DNA of 64,000 nt from Microdochium bolleyi (GCA_001566295.1 KQ964253.1:806001-870000); one strand, 5' to 3'. Positions 1 through 14,043 are shown, numbered from the stretch's first letter. Translations and numbers: made by a program. Notes: generated by a model from the sequence alone, not told the origin.

Positions 1-930
1 TCGATCATGACGAGTAGACAGCCCGCCGGGTCATTTCCGGGTTGTTGTGGTGTGTTTGCTGATAGCAGGCTGCCTCGGCGCGTGCAGCTCGACAACCGTG
101 CTGACAGCGACACTGCGAAGCACACGGAAGGAGCGCTGGAGTGACAACTCCAGGCTCCACCCCGGAGCTTGTCGTTGTTGATCGGGCGAGTCGCAGTGTT
201 TCACATAAGGGACGGGACTCACGGCCGGGCGCCGCCGCCAGCGCGCCCACGACGGGCTAGCCGCAACAGTCCTAACGCCCTGCCATTGTTTCGATTCCAC
301 ATGCCGGGGCCCAGCTAGTCAGCCACCCAGCCTGCGCCGCCACGCAAGCGCGACCGCAAAGCACCCGACGAGGCAATCGCCCGGGTAGTCTAGGCGCCCA
401 GGCGAGGCTAGGGTGATTACTGCTGGACGGCTACAATGTGTAATCGGCAGGTTGGAGCGAAGCGCAAGTCCGTGGACGCGTAAGGCAACACATGGACCTC
501 CTGCTCTCCAGCCACAAAGCCGCTCCGCAGGGACTGGAGTCAGGACCTAGGCGACTCCACTTTCGCGACTTGCGCCCAACCGGGGTTAGGAGCCGTTTCC
601 CTGGGCTTGACCAAGCGGAGCCCCTGCGGAGATTCCTGTGCTGGCCACCTTGCGCTTACCTCAAGGTACCTTTATCTCTCTGGCAGCATGTGGGCGTGCA
701 GGCTGGCAGGCGCGCAGTCTTGAGGGCACCGAAGGTCATGTGGCGTCCCGAGACATAGGTTATCTGCGCGCCCGTGAAAAAACCCAGTCATTGAGACCCC
801 TCCAGGCTTGCTTGCTCTTCCTTCTGCTTCACCCACGGCCGCAGACAAGCCAATGCGGAAATTACCCAGCAAAGCCTCTCGCACGCACGTCGATAGTGCT
901 TTAAGATTTGACAGATCTTGCGGCTAACCA

Positions 931-947
931 GGGGCGGGGGGGGGGGG
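931..947. repeat. Homopolymeric G run
   Basis: Four G, one C, then twelve consecutive G on the plus strand. It is a simple-sequence tract in noncoding DNA and prone to length variation and sequencing error. Confidence 0.9.
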
Positions 948-1760
948 TTGCAACCCATGTCCAGCGGACCGTCGACTCCGCGCACGCGCAACGTGCAAGC
1001 GGGCGGCGCATGTGATTTGATTGACTGATTGTGTCAGCTGTAACAACATCAATAACAACAACAACAAGCAAAACAGAGTGGCTTGATATCTCGGGTCGTT
1101 CGTTCGGACGTGCGTGCGTGCTGGCAAATGACGCTCGGAACTCCAGTGTGTCATCACAAAGCACCGTCCGAGTTTGGCCCCCATCCAGACTCCATACGCG
1201 CTCTGCACGCATTTGTGGATGCTGGTAGTAGTGGTACTGCCGGTGGATGATTTAGTTCCTCAGTGCTTCTTTGCCGTGGAGGCTTTTTTTAAGATTGAGA
1301 GGAGGCGCTGAAACACTGTGACGACCCCGCCGCCTCCCGGTTATCGGCATTGTACTGTTGCCCTCTCTCCTTCTCCCCCGTTTCACTTTCCTGGCCCGTC
1401 GACCGGGGAATTTCCCGCAAGGATCCCCTTTGACAGGCCAGACTCTTTTGAGAGGGGGGCGATCGTCCGATCTCGACTCTCTCTGTATGGGCACTGCAGG
1501 GTACAACAGCTGTATAACAATGCCGCGCGGACAGTATTGCATTGCAGTGGCAGGGCGCATCCATGCAGTGGTAGGTGCCATGTAAGAGCCCTGCATCTGT
1601 GGCCCGCCCGCCTTCTCCGGCAATTTTTGCCAAACGTGCTAGCAAGGTAAAAGTAGGCAGGCAACGCAGGCGGCTGCTTCCTGCGAATTTCCTGTTCCGC
1701 GCGCAAGTGTGGGCTTCGGGGCTTGCTCGTCCTGTTTTACCAGAGGGAGCGCGGAGGGCC

Positions 1761-1796
1761 AAAAAGAGAGAGGGAGAGAGGGAGAGAGAAAGAGGG
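1761..1796. repeat. Purine-only GA-rich tract
   Basis: Thirty-six bases of A and G only, mostly GAGA and GGGA units, in the noncoding 3' flank of the grainyhead-type gene. Such tracts are common in fungal intergenic DNA; no function is claimed. Confidence 0.85.
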
Positions 1797-2544
1797 TGTG
1801 GCTGTAGATTGGTCTGTCGCATTTGGCACTAAAATGATGGGACTAGTAGTGCACTATTTTGGAGAGGCAGCCAGGTATTTACTGGCGTCGAGATCCATTA
1901 GATTACCAAGTACCTATGTATATTGAAACATTACCATGCACTGAGAGTGAGTGATTATTTGCGCGGGGGCAACGATGAAGAAGAAGAAGATGATGATCAT
2001 GGTGCAAATAGTGCATGACTTGTTCTAGGGGTATAGACGGGGTTTGTGACCTCTGCATTGCGTGTGCAACTCGCGTGTATTGTGTGGCAGAATGCGTGTC
2101 TCTGTGAAGTGACGCAGTGTGTCTGTCGTTGTTGTTGCTGGTCGTTGTGCCCGCCAAAGGGAGAAAACACTTGCCCACCATCACCATTCGAGCACCACCA
2201 CTTCCTTGTGTTGCCTGTTGCTTCTTCTCGATCCATTCATCCACCGCATGAGTATACATTTCGGGAAAAACATTACATGTGCTCGGGACCAAAATTGGGA
2301 GAGGGTGTGTTTTTTCAGGCGCAGCCTTTGAAACCAGCCCTAATGAAAGAAGTGCAAATGCTGCCCCAGCCTGGGCGTGGTATCTCTGGTGTGTTCTCCG
2401 AAACCCTGTAGTAAGACAAAAGGAATAAACGCCGACATAAATTCCAGAAGATGCCAGTGTGATATGTGTGTTCCAAGTCGTGTACGCTTTAAGAAGTGAA
2501 GGAAAAAAAAATGCTCATGTCGTCAGGGGAGAGATGCGCAGCGT

Positions 2545-5309
2545 TCAAAACGTGAACCGCAGCTCAAACTCTGTCACAGTCCGGTACGCGCTTGATGTCG
2601 AGTCCTTCTCTCCATCGGGTGCGTCGACTGCCATCTCCCATTCGCGCTTCGGTTGCGCAATCTTCTTCTCAACCTCCCGAATCTCGAGAGCCATAGCTTG
2701 GCCCTCGGCCAGCTCGCGGATAACATCATCGTCCATCTCGATCTCCAGTCCTCCATCCAAAACATGGAGGGCTCGCACCACAGCGTTCGCGTCGATCGAC
2801 CACTTCGCAGCGGTACGAAGAACGAAGTCGTGGAGTGTTCGCGACGCCAGGTAGATCGCTCGGTGGTAGCTTCTCTCGCCGACGGCTGGTGCTTGGCGTG
2901 CAACATAGAAGCATGCGACAGGTTTCGGCGGGCAATCGACCGGGGGCTGGTATGCGGGATCCACCCCAAGCGCCTCTATCCACCCGCTTAGATTGCCCTC
3001 TTCGTCGGTCTTGGTGGCAACTCTCGTGGGTCGTTCTTGCCGTGGCTCCCATGGGTGGCTCCGTACGGCGGACTGCTGGGACTGGAGCGACAAGGAGCTC
3101 GGCGAGGGCGACACAAGGACTGACGAGTCAGCGCCGGACTCTCTGGCACTCCTCGCCTGCCAAACAGCGGCCTCTTTGCTGTCAACCTTGGTGAGGTCAG
3201 TGGGTTCGCCGGCTAGCGCGACTGGGTGCAGATCCGGGTCGTCAAGCTCCTCGCCTCGCAAGTACAATATGCTGACGGGCCGAGTACTTGTAAACATGTC
3301 TTGAAGTGCCTGTAGCTTGAGGTGCATGTCGTCTTCCGCAGAGGGTCTGGTGTTGTGGCCATTACCATCGGCCGAACTGGCAGATGACATTGACCATGTC
3401 CTCTTGTGCTTCTGAACCTTGCCGGGACGCTGACCTTCCGGGCCCTTGGCGAGCGATGTCGCGCCTCCACGCTTACGCTTGCCGAAGTCCTTCATGCCGC
3501 TCTCCGCCTGTGCAATTTGTTGTTTGAGTTTGTCGATGCTCTTCTTGACATGTGCAACATCGTTCGCAAGCTTGCGCTCGGCACCGTGATCTCGGAACAG
3601 CTTGACTTTGGAGTAGCACAATTCGGCGCCGTTGTCGGTCGAGGAGGGTGAGATGTCGCCCGAGAGTGGGATGGTTTTCGCACATAACCGGACAGGGATG
3701 CCCTTGACACCTTTCGAGTGGCTAAAGTCTGTGGAAAGGAAGTTAAATCGGACGGCAATATTACACTCCGCCATGCCGTTGACTCCAGGAGTCCAAACGA
3801 CACAGAATCCGTCAAAAGATGCTGATTCGACCTCGACCCTCGTCCTTTTGTTGTCGCCCTCGGCGGACTGGGTTTGCTCGACATATTCGACAGCTTGGAG
3901 CTTGCCACCGCGTTGGTGTGCTTCATTGGTGCCCCGTCCCTCTTTCCAGAGGCTCCAGCACACCCCAGGCTTCTGCCGCTGCTGGTCGTCTTCAAATGAT
4001 ATCCTTACGAATGTTCGGTACTTGACGCCATGCGAGACCGGAATCGTGGGGGCGGTGTCGACGATGGACAGGGAGTATGCTTGTCCTTTGTTCAAGTACG
4101 TGATGGGGATCTCCTCCGCATGCTTGATCATAGCTGTGGGCGCGTTGAGTGTGCAGTGGAAGCGGAACTTTTCTGCAGATGGCGGCAGCCCGTGAGACAT
4201 GGGGACGCCATATTGGCCGTGCGGGTAGGCGAGCAGTGGTGGAGACTGTGAGTTGTGGAAAGCAGCATCCATGGAGCGCATGCGATGATCGTCGGTACCA
4301 TCAGAATCCAAGGGTGAGCCATCCTGATCCATAGTCTCGTAGCCCGTGTCCTGATGTATGAACGTAGACGGAGCGAATGAAGGCTGCTGCTGGGCCGGAT
4401 GGATGAACGGGTTGAAAGGCTGCTGAAAGTGTTGCGGGTGCAGGCCAGGATGATGGAAGTGCTGACCAGACATGTCCATCATCGGCGGTCCAGGAACACC
4501 AGGTACATGAAGGCCTCGGTCGCTAGTCGGGAGAGAGAGGGGTGTACCAAGGCCCATGCCCAGGCCTAATGTTGGCGTGTGCAAGTCTCCTGCCTGTGGG
4601 TGATACAGTGTGTTGGTGCCACCAGGCGTTGGCGTGTAGTAGCCTGGTGGTTGGTTCGCAAAGGCGCTGAACGAGAACGAGTCCGGGTCAAGCAGCGACG
4701 GTGTGAACCGCCACGGCTCCGCAGAGGGCCGCGGCGTAGGGTCCTGGTCAAAGACATCTTGGCTGGGATTCAGATTTCTGTGCGCAATTGCAGTGTCAGT
4801 AATTGAGATTGCAGTAGAGAATGGACAAGCCTTGGTGGGCGGGTCTGATCGCCGACACGAGATCGCCTACACGGATGCGGTGCTGGACCACAACACCCAC
4901 TTGCACCGCCTCACCGCCTCACAGCAGCTATAAGTCACCTTGACCCCGAGAACTGCATGATGCAACGCCAAGGGCTCTTCACAAAGGGACAAAGGACTAA
5001 GAGTGACTGACGGGGCACCTTACCTTTCTTGCGGAGGAGCTGCAACAAGGCCGGCAATATTGCCAGCGAGTGTTGTGTGCGCCGGCGCACCAGTTGCTGA
5101 CGATACAGATCCGGAGGAGACTTCGGGGAACTGCTGGCGAAAGTTGGCCAGCAGCTCGTCGCCAGGCTTTGCGGAGCTTTTCCTGCAGACGAGGGCTGAA
5201 TTAGCTGGTGTCCTCGGCCGAGCACACGGCCCGCGCAGGTGCGGCGTGCCCCGCCATCAGATGACCAGAGCATGATGGGAGAGGGGAGCACCCACCTTTG
5301 GCGGAACAT
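2545..5309 (-). CDS. csp-2: Grainyhead/CP2-family transcription factor, csp-2/grhA-like
   Basis: A nuclear DNA-binding regulator of the CP2/grainyhead family; the Neurospora member CSP-2 is known for conidial separation (cell-wall remodelling). I infer two coding exons. Exon 1 is 5309-5296, encoding MFRQ plus part of an Arg codon, ending at donor GTGGGT. Exon 2 is 4777-2545, entered after a CTGAC branch site and a GCACAG acceptor. The joined frame gives about 748 residues. The open frame extends upstream of the first long ORF to that acceptor with no in-frame ATG, so a 5' exon is required. The N-terminal third is low-complexity, rich in Pro, His, Gln and Gly. The CP2 domain starts near residue 209 (FRFHCTLNAPTAMIKHAEE) and runs to about 430; it includes KGVKGIPVRLCAKT. 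The C-terminal part is Ser-rich and ends with a compact ubiquitin-like-looking segment (about the last 80 residues). Family assignment is firm; the 518-nt first intron and exact start are likely but unproven. Confidence 0.85.
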
Positions 5310-8300
5310 CTGGGTTGCAGCAGCTGTCGCGCTGATATCGTGACAGCTGGGTGCTGAGGAGATGGCAAAATGGTAGCGAGCGGCGGTTGTGCCCTGGGCT
5401 AGGCTGGTGTCCGAGCAGCGAGGGTCAACGGTCCCTGGTGGGAGGCGGGTGGAGCGAGCGGGCGAGCTGGAATGCGTCTAGTTGGAGTAAACGAATGTTG
5501 TGCTTTGCGACAAAGCTGATGGCGACATGAAAGACGAGCTCGACCGGACGAGAGAGTATGGAAGACGAGCAGGACGACGAGGCGGCTGTCTCTAGGATTA
5601 AGGCAGGCAGAGTGGACGAGGTGCCCCAATGTCGTAATACGGTACCACTTTGGACAACTGCTTACGCCAGCGGGGATTGTTAGGACGTCCGGGATATGTC
5701 GAAACTGGAAAGGAAACCGCGTGTAATTATGAACAAGCAAGAGGAGCCAGAGCGGCGGTTGACGGGAGAGGGTGGCCGGAGTGATAATATAGCAGAGGTC
5801 GCTAAGGCATCGCCCATGGTGGGTACCCTTGGCCGAGATACACGGAGTACGGGCAGGCTCCTCGGGTGCTAGGAAGACTATGGGGAATGAAGGAGGTGTG
5901 GTGGGTAACTCTAAAGTACTTACACGCTCGGTGGGATCACTGCGGATGGTCCATGTACATGCACGGTATCTCGGGGGCAGCTGCTGCAACCCTGTCAGAT
6001 AGGCCGGCGAGGGTGAGCCACCAGACAGCCGAGCCGATCTGGACGGCAAGAGGAGCGCAAGAAGACGGGCGCTGGCGATCGAGGGATTCGTGGTTTGGGA
6101 GACGGAGATGAAACCAGGCACGGTGAGGGCGTCTAAGTGCTGTTCGGTCAAGGTCATCTGGGTGTCGAGACAAGCCACACATGGAGACGGGAGGACTGGA
6201 GGGAGCAGGCAGCCCTCGAGCGGCGGGCGGGCTGGGCTAACGTGGCTGCGGCGGATATATGGCTGAGCAGTACCTCACGGCAAGAGAGGTACAAGCGTAG
6301 ACGTACTGGCGAGCGCGCCCGAGGTATCCAGGGTCCCTGCGCTCATCTCCCACGCCGGGCTTGCGAGGGCCTGCGCGGGCTTGTGAGCGGGGCGTGGCGG
6401 CAGGCGGGGGAGGGGTGGTCCTAGGCCGGCTGTCACGCGGCACCGTGGCGCCTGGGCCTACAAGTGCTCGAATGCGCCGATGGACGGGGAGCGGGCACCG
6501 CACCTTCGGAAGGAAGGGGTGCATCGCGCATCGAGATAGCAGAGACTCATCAATCACCATGGGTTCATTGCAGGGGCGGCCGGCGCCGTGGAAGGGGGAG
6601 CCCTGCGAGCCCTGCCACGCCGCGGCGTGGTTTTCTCGAGCCGCCCACGGACGGGGAACACCTCATGCGACATGCGAGAGCCAGAGGCAGCCCGGAGGCG
6701 AAAAGGACGGACGGATGCGCGGCGGTACTGCGCAGGGTCGTCCAGCAGGCCAGTCTTTGTCGGGTGAAATGCACCTGTGGAGGAGCGCAGCTGCTACATG
6801 CTCACTCGCACAGGATCTCGACGCGGAGCGTCAGAGCAGAAGAGTTGACGGGCTGCCAGAATAAAAGACACCACCGCTCGGACGAGTTTGCACAGACTGG
6901 CCTTGCTGTGGCTGGAGACATAGCGACCGCTGCCACACTTGCACCTCACTCTTCAAGGTTTCTTGTCGAGGCAGGAGCCAGGCGGGATGGAGTGCCTGAG
7001 GCACAAGGTACTTCAAGATGTGTACTCTGGAAGGTAGCCTCTAGTGCTGAGCCCGCTCCATGTACGTGCGCAATCTTGGCCGCCTCGCCCGCTCTCCACG
7101 CAGTTGTGGCTTCTTCCACCCCCATCTCCGCCCTCGACTTCCCAGCGGGCGTGGCTGAAGATGCCAAGTCCGCGCACGCGTCCTCCCACCTCTACGGAGC
7201 ACACACAGCGGGGCCCGGCCTGGACCAGCCTTGTGCTGCCGATCTCCTCGCCCGACACTCCTCGTACGCAATACCGACGATCCTGAGCCTCTCGGGCGCA
7301 TCTAGAAGAGTTCCGCCAAGGTCCGGCGAGCTCTCAGCAAAGTCATCAGGCCTCCAATCTTTTCGCCACAAACATCGTGTCCAGCTCCCAGTTGCATGAG
7401 CGGGGCCGGCGATTGGTGTGACAAGGGCTGCTCACGCGGAGTCACTCCTGCGATGCCCGTCGAGCCGGTACCCATGCGAGCCATGCGAGCCATACTGGAG
7501 CAGACTTTCAACCATCATTCCTCGACTCGGCCCAGCCTTCCATCTGCAGCTCCTCAGTTGGAGCTGTCTCGAGGTACAGGTCTGTGGCGGAATGGGGCTC
7601 ATCTCGGAAGTTGCCATTGTTCGGACCCGCCCCGTGCTTGCAAGCACTCCCCAGCAGCCCAGCCTTCAACCACGAGCCAAACTTTCCATTCTGTCGGTTA
7701 TGGCTGCGATTTCCCACAGAGGCCCGCCCGCCCACGCAGAGCCGCTGGGCAATCCAGCACCCGTGCGAGCCGTGGACGCCAGTCCCCGCCCGCGCTCCGG
7801 CCTCAATCCACTCGCAGTGCGCCATTTCTCACAAGTGCCATTACACCATGCGTCCAGAGCACCATCAAACTCTGTCTACTACTCACGAGGCTCCTGGACG
7901 GGCACCGCAGCCACACAAGCGCTTCTCGCGTCAGGAGCTGGAAGGCCGACTCAACAGACCAGCATGACCAGCAGCAGTCCTAGAACGTGCCGGCACCATG
8001 GCAGCTTCGCCGAAGCCTGCCCTTCACCGACTGGAACAGGGGCGGCGCGCTGTTCAAGCACGTGGCTTGGCCTCTAGCCCTCGAACGACTTCACTCCGCC
8101 AAGGAGCAAGCCAAGTCGGCGGGCCAACACGCCATATGAGACGTGGACAGAACAATGCCAGCATCTCTGCCCAGCTTGAAATATCCTTTAGGCTAGCGGC
8201 TTTGTGCCGCTTCCACAGATCTAGCTCCAGCAAAAGAAAAGCCTATGGTTGTGGTCATGTGCGTGGTTGAAAAGACTAGCTGCACTTCACAAGCACTGTA

Positions 8301-11300
8301 ATCCGTAGGGCAGAGCGTTCGACTGTTCCGCAGTTTGATAAGCCCGAGCTACTTCATCAACCACCTGGGTTTCATGGCCAGTAAGAAGTCACCACGCCGC
8401 GGGCGACATCTCACTGCTTCTCTTCTTACAGAGGCTGCAATGTCCACGGCCCGTCGGACATTGGACATTGTCCAGTAAACGGCCCGCTACGAAAAGGTTG
8501 GCCCTACCCCGTTGTCTTAATCCGCCGCCAATTCGCACAAAAGTTCTTCGAGAGGGCCACATCTTCGAATCGCGAATTGCTTTTATAATGCGCATCAGAT
8601 AGCATTGTCTTTGTGACGTCAGCACGTGCTCTCAGGCTATGGAGAGTGTCCCGCAGCGGCCGAGAAGGCGCACGGGCTTGATCGTCCGCAATCCATGTCC
8701 ATAATTTATTCTCCGGAGAACAACAATGATTGAGGGTACAAGCACCGAGATACTCACAACACTTGCGGAATGCGCATAGGTTCGACATATAGACGCATGA
8801 AAGCCCAGGTCGTGTTAGTGCCTCCCAAAGGTTTTGAGACTTATGCAACAACAAAGCTCAAGAGCATCCCTCCACAGGCTGTAGCGGCTTGCCGAACACA
8901 TCCGGCCGAGCAGCCTCCAGACGCTTCCGAGACCAGTCATAGATACCTGCGGTTGATAGCTTCCCAGTTGACTTGGGTTTGCCGCTCTTCAGTCGCTTCA
9001 ACGCTGGGCTTTACCGCCCAGGGCAACAGGGCGCCTGGGGTGGCTGGAGTCGCGCCTCACTCTCACGCGATGCAATCCCGGACAGTTCCACAGAGTCTCG
9101 AAATACCTTGGCGAAGCTGTGCTGAAACCGCAAGATGGAGATTGGGGTGTCTGGCCAGACTAGCCACGAGAACCCGACACAGCGGAAAAGAAAGCAGCAA
9201 CCCTCACTCACGCGAGACCAAGTGCCGACAACAGAGCCGGCCATGACGACATCCCGTTCCCTAGCGTGTTTCAGTTTTTATCTGCCCGCCGCCGACATCT
9301 ATGGATCTGGAAGAGATATCGCTCTCAAGACCGCGGTAGCTACGTTGCCTGCAATAGTCCCATCTCGACCAAACTAATGCAGCGTTGACGTGGTGCCTGA
9401 TTACTGGCCGGACGATCGAATAAGCACGACTCGGCCGGCGTCGTGGCTTCGCTGACATCAGACCGCAACCCTCTCCAACGCCGACGACACAACAACTACT
9501 GTCTAGCTGCCGCATGCCCGCGCAAGGGTCTTCACCGACACGCAGTGTATGCAACCCGGCGCATCAAATGCGGACTTTTGAGGCTAGGGCGCCCTCGTGG
9601 TGCAGACGGCGGGCAAGGAGCCCGTTCAGCTCGTGACTTCCAAAAGTTCCAACTGCTTCACGGTGGCAACAGTACCCAACTGTCCCGATGTGGCCAGCAC
9701 TGAATCGCAGGGTACTTCCCTTACGTGCCATCATTCATATCTTGTGGCCACTTTCCGTCGCCTGGTAATTCTCTGATCCTCTCCACACGCCCAGGGCAGC
9801 ACTATTTTGCGAAGGCTATCACCACCGCAGGGGAAGCTGGCTCAATATGAGAGGATGCAGGCTCTGTGAGCCCGAACTGCAGCATAACACAATTGGTTTC
9901 AACGGTGCAACCGGTGCTACAACTTGGCCATCGGATATCCTTCAGCATCGTGGCGTAAGCTACCCACAAACGGAAGGCGATGCGGCTTTGAGGGCGCGGA
10001 CTCGGGCACAGACATGGGTCGATCGAGCGCTAGCAGGCGTCTTGGTGTGACCTCGATCGGCTTTGCGACCAGGCTAGTAAGCGCCGTTGGGTCAGGATGT
10101 CGGCTCATTTGCGCCGCATTGATTGATATTAAGGCACGCATGCAAGCGCTTGCTACGACGAAATGAGTCCAGCAAGCATTCTCCCGCCAGTGTATAAAGT
10201 GAGATTAGCCAGCCTTTGCGTGGCCAGGTCTATGCCAGTCGATTCGGCAAGCAAGGTCATCTGGGGTCCAGCTCTGGCCACAGGCATCCAAAAAGGGAAA
10301 CACGACGCACACAGAGCATATGTAAGAGGAAGGTCCGGACAGTTTCCCGCTGCTTCAGGCAGCAGCTCCTCTTGCACAGATGCTGGCCCTGGACAATTTG
10401 CTCCTTAAAGTTCGTCCTAATGATTGTCAGAGGCCCAGGGGATACATATGCCTGGGTTTGATCTGTCAAAGCCTCCGTGGCTCCATGGCCTGCCAGTGAT
10501 GCGGTGCAATCCGAAGTAGCTCCGACTCCAACCACGGTCGCCATCATCAGCCACAATCACGCGGGACCTACAATAAGAGCGTCTGCTGAGGTGCTTTGCT
10601 CCGCCCCCGGCAGTCGCTGCAGTTGAGGGTCTGCGCCGTTTCCGCCGGTGCGGGCGCATTCCTCCATGCCGCTGTAGCTCAGATCCCTTCCCCGCGGAGC
10701 GGAGGACAATCAACGTACCACCGTCACCGTTCGACCTTCACCGTTGATCTGCAACCAGGGCTCCAGGCCGGCGGTCCTTCCCGGAGCACAAAGGGACTCG
10801 CACACCAACAATGAGCCAACCTCGGCCGAGAGAGTGGGATGATGTGCAATGCAGGCACCGTTACGCCGCTCTGCAGACACGTCGATCTTTGCCTGCCCTT
10901 CTCCTGTGCCTGGGGTCCGGGTCGAAACACGAGGGGATCGCCATCCTCGGATCCGGGAGAACAGTCGTAAGGGTCGCATGCTGTCATCGTACTCTGGGCA
11001 TTTTTATTTTTATTATTTCTTACTTCCTGCTTTCGATGCGGGATGATCACCACTCTTATGCCCTTCCTGAGTAATTCTCCCGAACGCCCCATCAACGCCA
11101 CAATCGCCATGTCCTGTCGTGGTCGGCGCAATTAACTCCTCGGTAATCACATATACACTGCAACAGGAAAGTTCCTCCTCTCGCAGTGTCGCAGCACTTG
11201 AGCCCAGGCGGCTGGCAGAGCAGGGAGGCTCTTCGGAAAGCGTGTAGGGTTCCTGGGGTCGAGGGGGGGAAACCCATGGTCGCAATCTTGCCTACTTTGT

Positions 11301-12933
11301 GCACGGCTGCTGCACCGCTACGGTGTGTTCAATCGTGACGGTCCGGGGGTACACCATTGAGCACATACGGAGCATACTCTTGTGTGTCTGGGGATTTTCA
11401 CATGCCTTGACGAGCCTGGCCATTGTCGGCAATCTCCAACAACGACTGTTGCTTCTTCGATCGCGACGGGGGCAAGGAACCCCAGAACGCTAACAACAGT
11501 TTGCTTGTGACGACTGAGCCCGTTCGAGCCATGTCCGCTTACCCACAGGGCCCCATGCCGGTAGTATAGGTAAGTAGGTAGTGGAAGCAAGGCTTCGGGC
11601 TAGACCCATGATTTCCTTCCCCATCAACGACGGAATACAGACTGGCAGAGCTACTTTTGTCATTGCTTTGGGACGGGCCGCTCTGCGTCTCGCGAGAACG
11701 GGTATGCACTCGTCTCCCACCGCAGAGCCTTGGCTCGCATCGCTGGCCCATTTCCGAAGCGCGGTCACAGATAGTTCCTGGGCTGGCCCATCGCGCCTGC
11801 GGGACCAGTGGAGAGACCAGGGTGAGGAAGAAAGAATGGAAAGGAAGGGAAGGAATCAGGCCAGATCGGACTCGAGGTGGAGATCCCCTGCGCGCAGTAC
11901 CACGCGGCGTTTATGCCAAGTGGAAGACCAGCACCGAACAGGAAAAAGGTTATACACATTGCAAGAGCGACGACGATCAGGGACCGAAAATAATAATCAA
12001 AAGAGGTCTGAGGAGCACATGATATGGAGGACAACGTCATACTTGCGGCGGCCCCGGGGGATGGCTCCTCGGATGGTCTTCCTATTGTTGGATAATCTCC
12101 AGTCCCATCTTCATGGGGAACTTTGGCTGGGTCTCCAACGGTCTGACCCCGCTTAAGACACTGAGCTCGACGAGCTCGACTCGCGCCAGGTTTACTCGAG
12201 CGCTACAGTCATGACACACACCAAGTGGATTTGGGGAACAACGACAACGTGTTGTGTATCAGAGCACGTGAGATAAGTCACGTCTGTGCACGCAAACAAA
12301 CACACAGGCAGGCATGAACGACTGCCATCACCACCACCACCACCACTGCCGCTGGATGCACATGCTCTAGTCATGCAATGTCGTCAGGCAAGGGCGGCTG
12401 GATGACTTCTCGCGCAGACGGGGTCCTGTGGGCGCGCGGCAGTGTTGGGGGTCGAGGTGGGGCGTGGAGTGTTCTTCGCTCTCGCAAAGAGCGGAAGATG
12501 GCTTGGCCGGGGTGGTTCCGAAATGGGCTCCCGAGAGTGCGTGAGAAAGAGGAGGCAGAGAGAGAGAGAGAGCCTTGTCATCCATCATGTATAATGGCGG
12601 AACCCCCCGGCCTATATCGACCGACGAAAACGGGACAAGCCCCGCCCGCCCGCCCTACGAGTCCGCCAACAAGGGGAGGGGGGCGCCCCAACGTGACGAC
12701 TTGGGGGTGATGCGGTATTGGGTGACGGTAAGCAATGACACCGTACGAGTTGGGCGAAGACCAGAGACGGCGGTGGGCCACGACATGTGTCTGTGGCTCT
12801 GGAGCGGGAAAGAGAAAGAGTCCCGTGACGCATATCGTGGTGGCGAGGAGGACATCGCATGTGCTGGTTGCTGTTTACACGAGGGTCGGCCGGCCCAGAG
12901 TTCACGATGAAGGTACTCTGTAAGTACCCAATG

Positions 12934-12957
12934 TTTTTTTTTTAGATTTTTTTTTTT
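12934..12957. repeat. Interrupted poly-T tract
   Basis: Two T runs of ten and eleven bases separated by AGA, in noncoding DNA. Simple-sequence tract; no function inferred. Confidence 0.85.
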
Positions 12958-13660
12958 AGGAGTCAGTTCCTTAAACTTTACTTTCGTCATCGTGTCGTGC
13001 TCACTTTTATTCCTCACGTCGCTCGATTGTAGATCGTTCTTTGCATGCGCCGCACACGAGTCAACGACCTGGCCAGGGCCCGCCGCGGGACTCGATCCGA
13101 TGGGAAGCACCTCTCCGGTAGGTATGATTGTGCCTTGCAGCAGGGGTAAAGACATAGAGGTGAAGGAGGCGGCAGATCTGATGGGAAGTTGTTCCCCGTC
13201 CCGATTGTCTGCGCTTGTGACGCAAGCAAGCAAGAGTCCTCCTAGTCATTCAGCCACGGATGTAACCCCGGCCCAACAGCTGCTCCGTACCTCAGTCAGG
13301 GCCCCGCGCCTGACTGGGTTTTTTGGTCGAACGCGCGGTGACAATAGGACAGAAGCAGTCTAGTCGGGTTTGCAGTCCGTCGAGGTCGTCGTCGTCGTCT
13401 TGCCAGGACCGGGGCCGGAGCCGGGGGACTGTGCGCTGCCGTTATGAGTGGAGGAAAGGGGCGTTGGGGAGCATTCGGAAGCACGAGGAATATTAGAGAA
13501 CTCTATCTGGGGTTGATGCTGTCGTAGTGCCACTGTCAGTTTGACTTTGGGGCTTGGTTTGGCTGGTCTGGGGGGTTGCATGCGTCTCACGACATGATCT
13601 TGTTGGAAGGGAGAGGAACAAGCCACCCGGGCGCTAGCAAGACGGGGTGCGCGAAAGCAC

Positions 13661-13687
13661 CGGGACTTGCTCCGGGACTTGCTCCGG
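13661..13687. repeat. 12-bp direct tandem duplication
   Basis: The unit CGGGACTTGCTC occurs twice head to tail, followed by a third partial copy (CGG). It lies in noncoding DNA and looks like replication slippage. Confidence 0.85.
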
Positions 13688-14023
13688 TCGATGGGTGTTT
13701 TGATTCGTTTTCCCTGTCTGTCCACCTCTAGCCCTTGGAGAAAGCGAATCTCTGGCCAGACAGAGAATGTGATAGAGCGGTAAATCGAATGTTGACCGAG
13801 GAACAATCTCAACGCCAACCTGCATCCGGGATAATGCACGCCGAGCTGGGCTGCTGACAGCCTGACAAGCACGCAGTAGCTGGACTACCTAGCTCTATGC
13901 TCGGTACCGTGCCTGAGCGTCTTTCAAGATGGGTGCCTGTACCTTGGTGCAAGGGTAGACCAACGGTTCTGGTGGTCGTTGCTGAGCCGTTTTCGGCCAT
14001 GCCCGGCGGCCCTGGCCCATGTC

Positions 14024-14043
14024 CTGCACTGCACTGCACTGCA
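14024..14043. repeat. CTGCA pentanucleotide repeat, four copies
   Basis: Four head-to-tail CTGCA units in noncoding DNA. Short microsatellite; no function inferred. Confidence 0.85.

Larger units (their letters stand above)
1..2544. other. Gene-free 3' flank of the grainyhead-type gene
   Basis: I see no supportable gene here. Short open frames occur on both strands but show no recognisable domain, signal peptide or consistent splice structure. The stretch holds a 12-base G run near 936-947, a purine-only GA-rich tract near 1761-1796 and short AAC/GAA triplet runs. Its right end must contain the 3' UTR of the minus-strand gene that stops at 2545. Confidence 0.6.

Noticed and set aside
5399..6178. 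259-codon minus-strand open frame upstream of the grainyhead-type gene
   Set aside because: Likely chance frame in the promoter or leader; no domain and it does not join the gene in frame with good splice sites.
6464..7399. 311-codon plus-strand open frame
   Set aside because: Translation is Arg/Ser/Ala-rich with no domain, no splice partners and overlaps frames of similar length on the other strand; typical of GC-rich noncoding DNA.
8281..8350. tRNA-like stretch with GCGTTCGACTGTT
   Set aside because: No D-arm, anticodon arm and T-arm could be folded together, and a T-loop GTTCGA-type box with pairing arms is missing.
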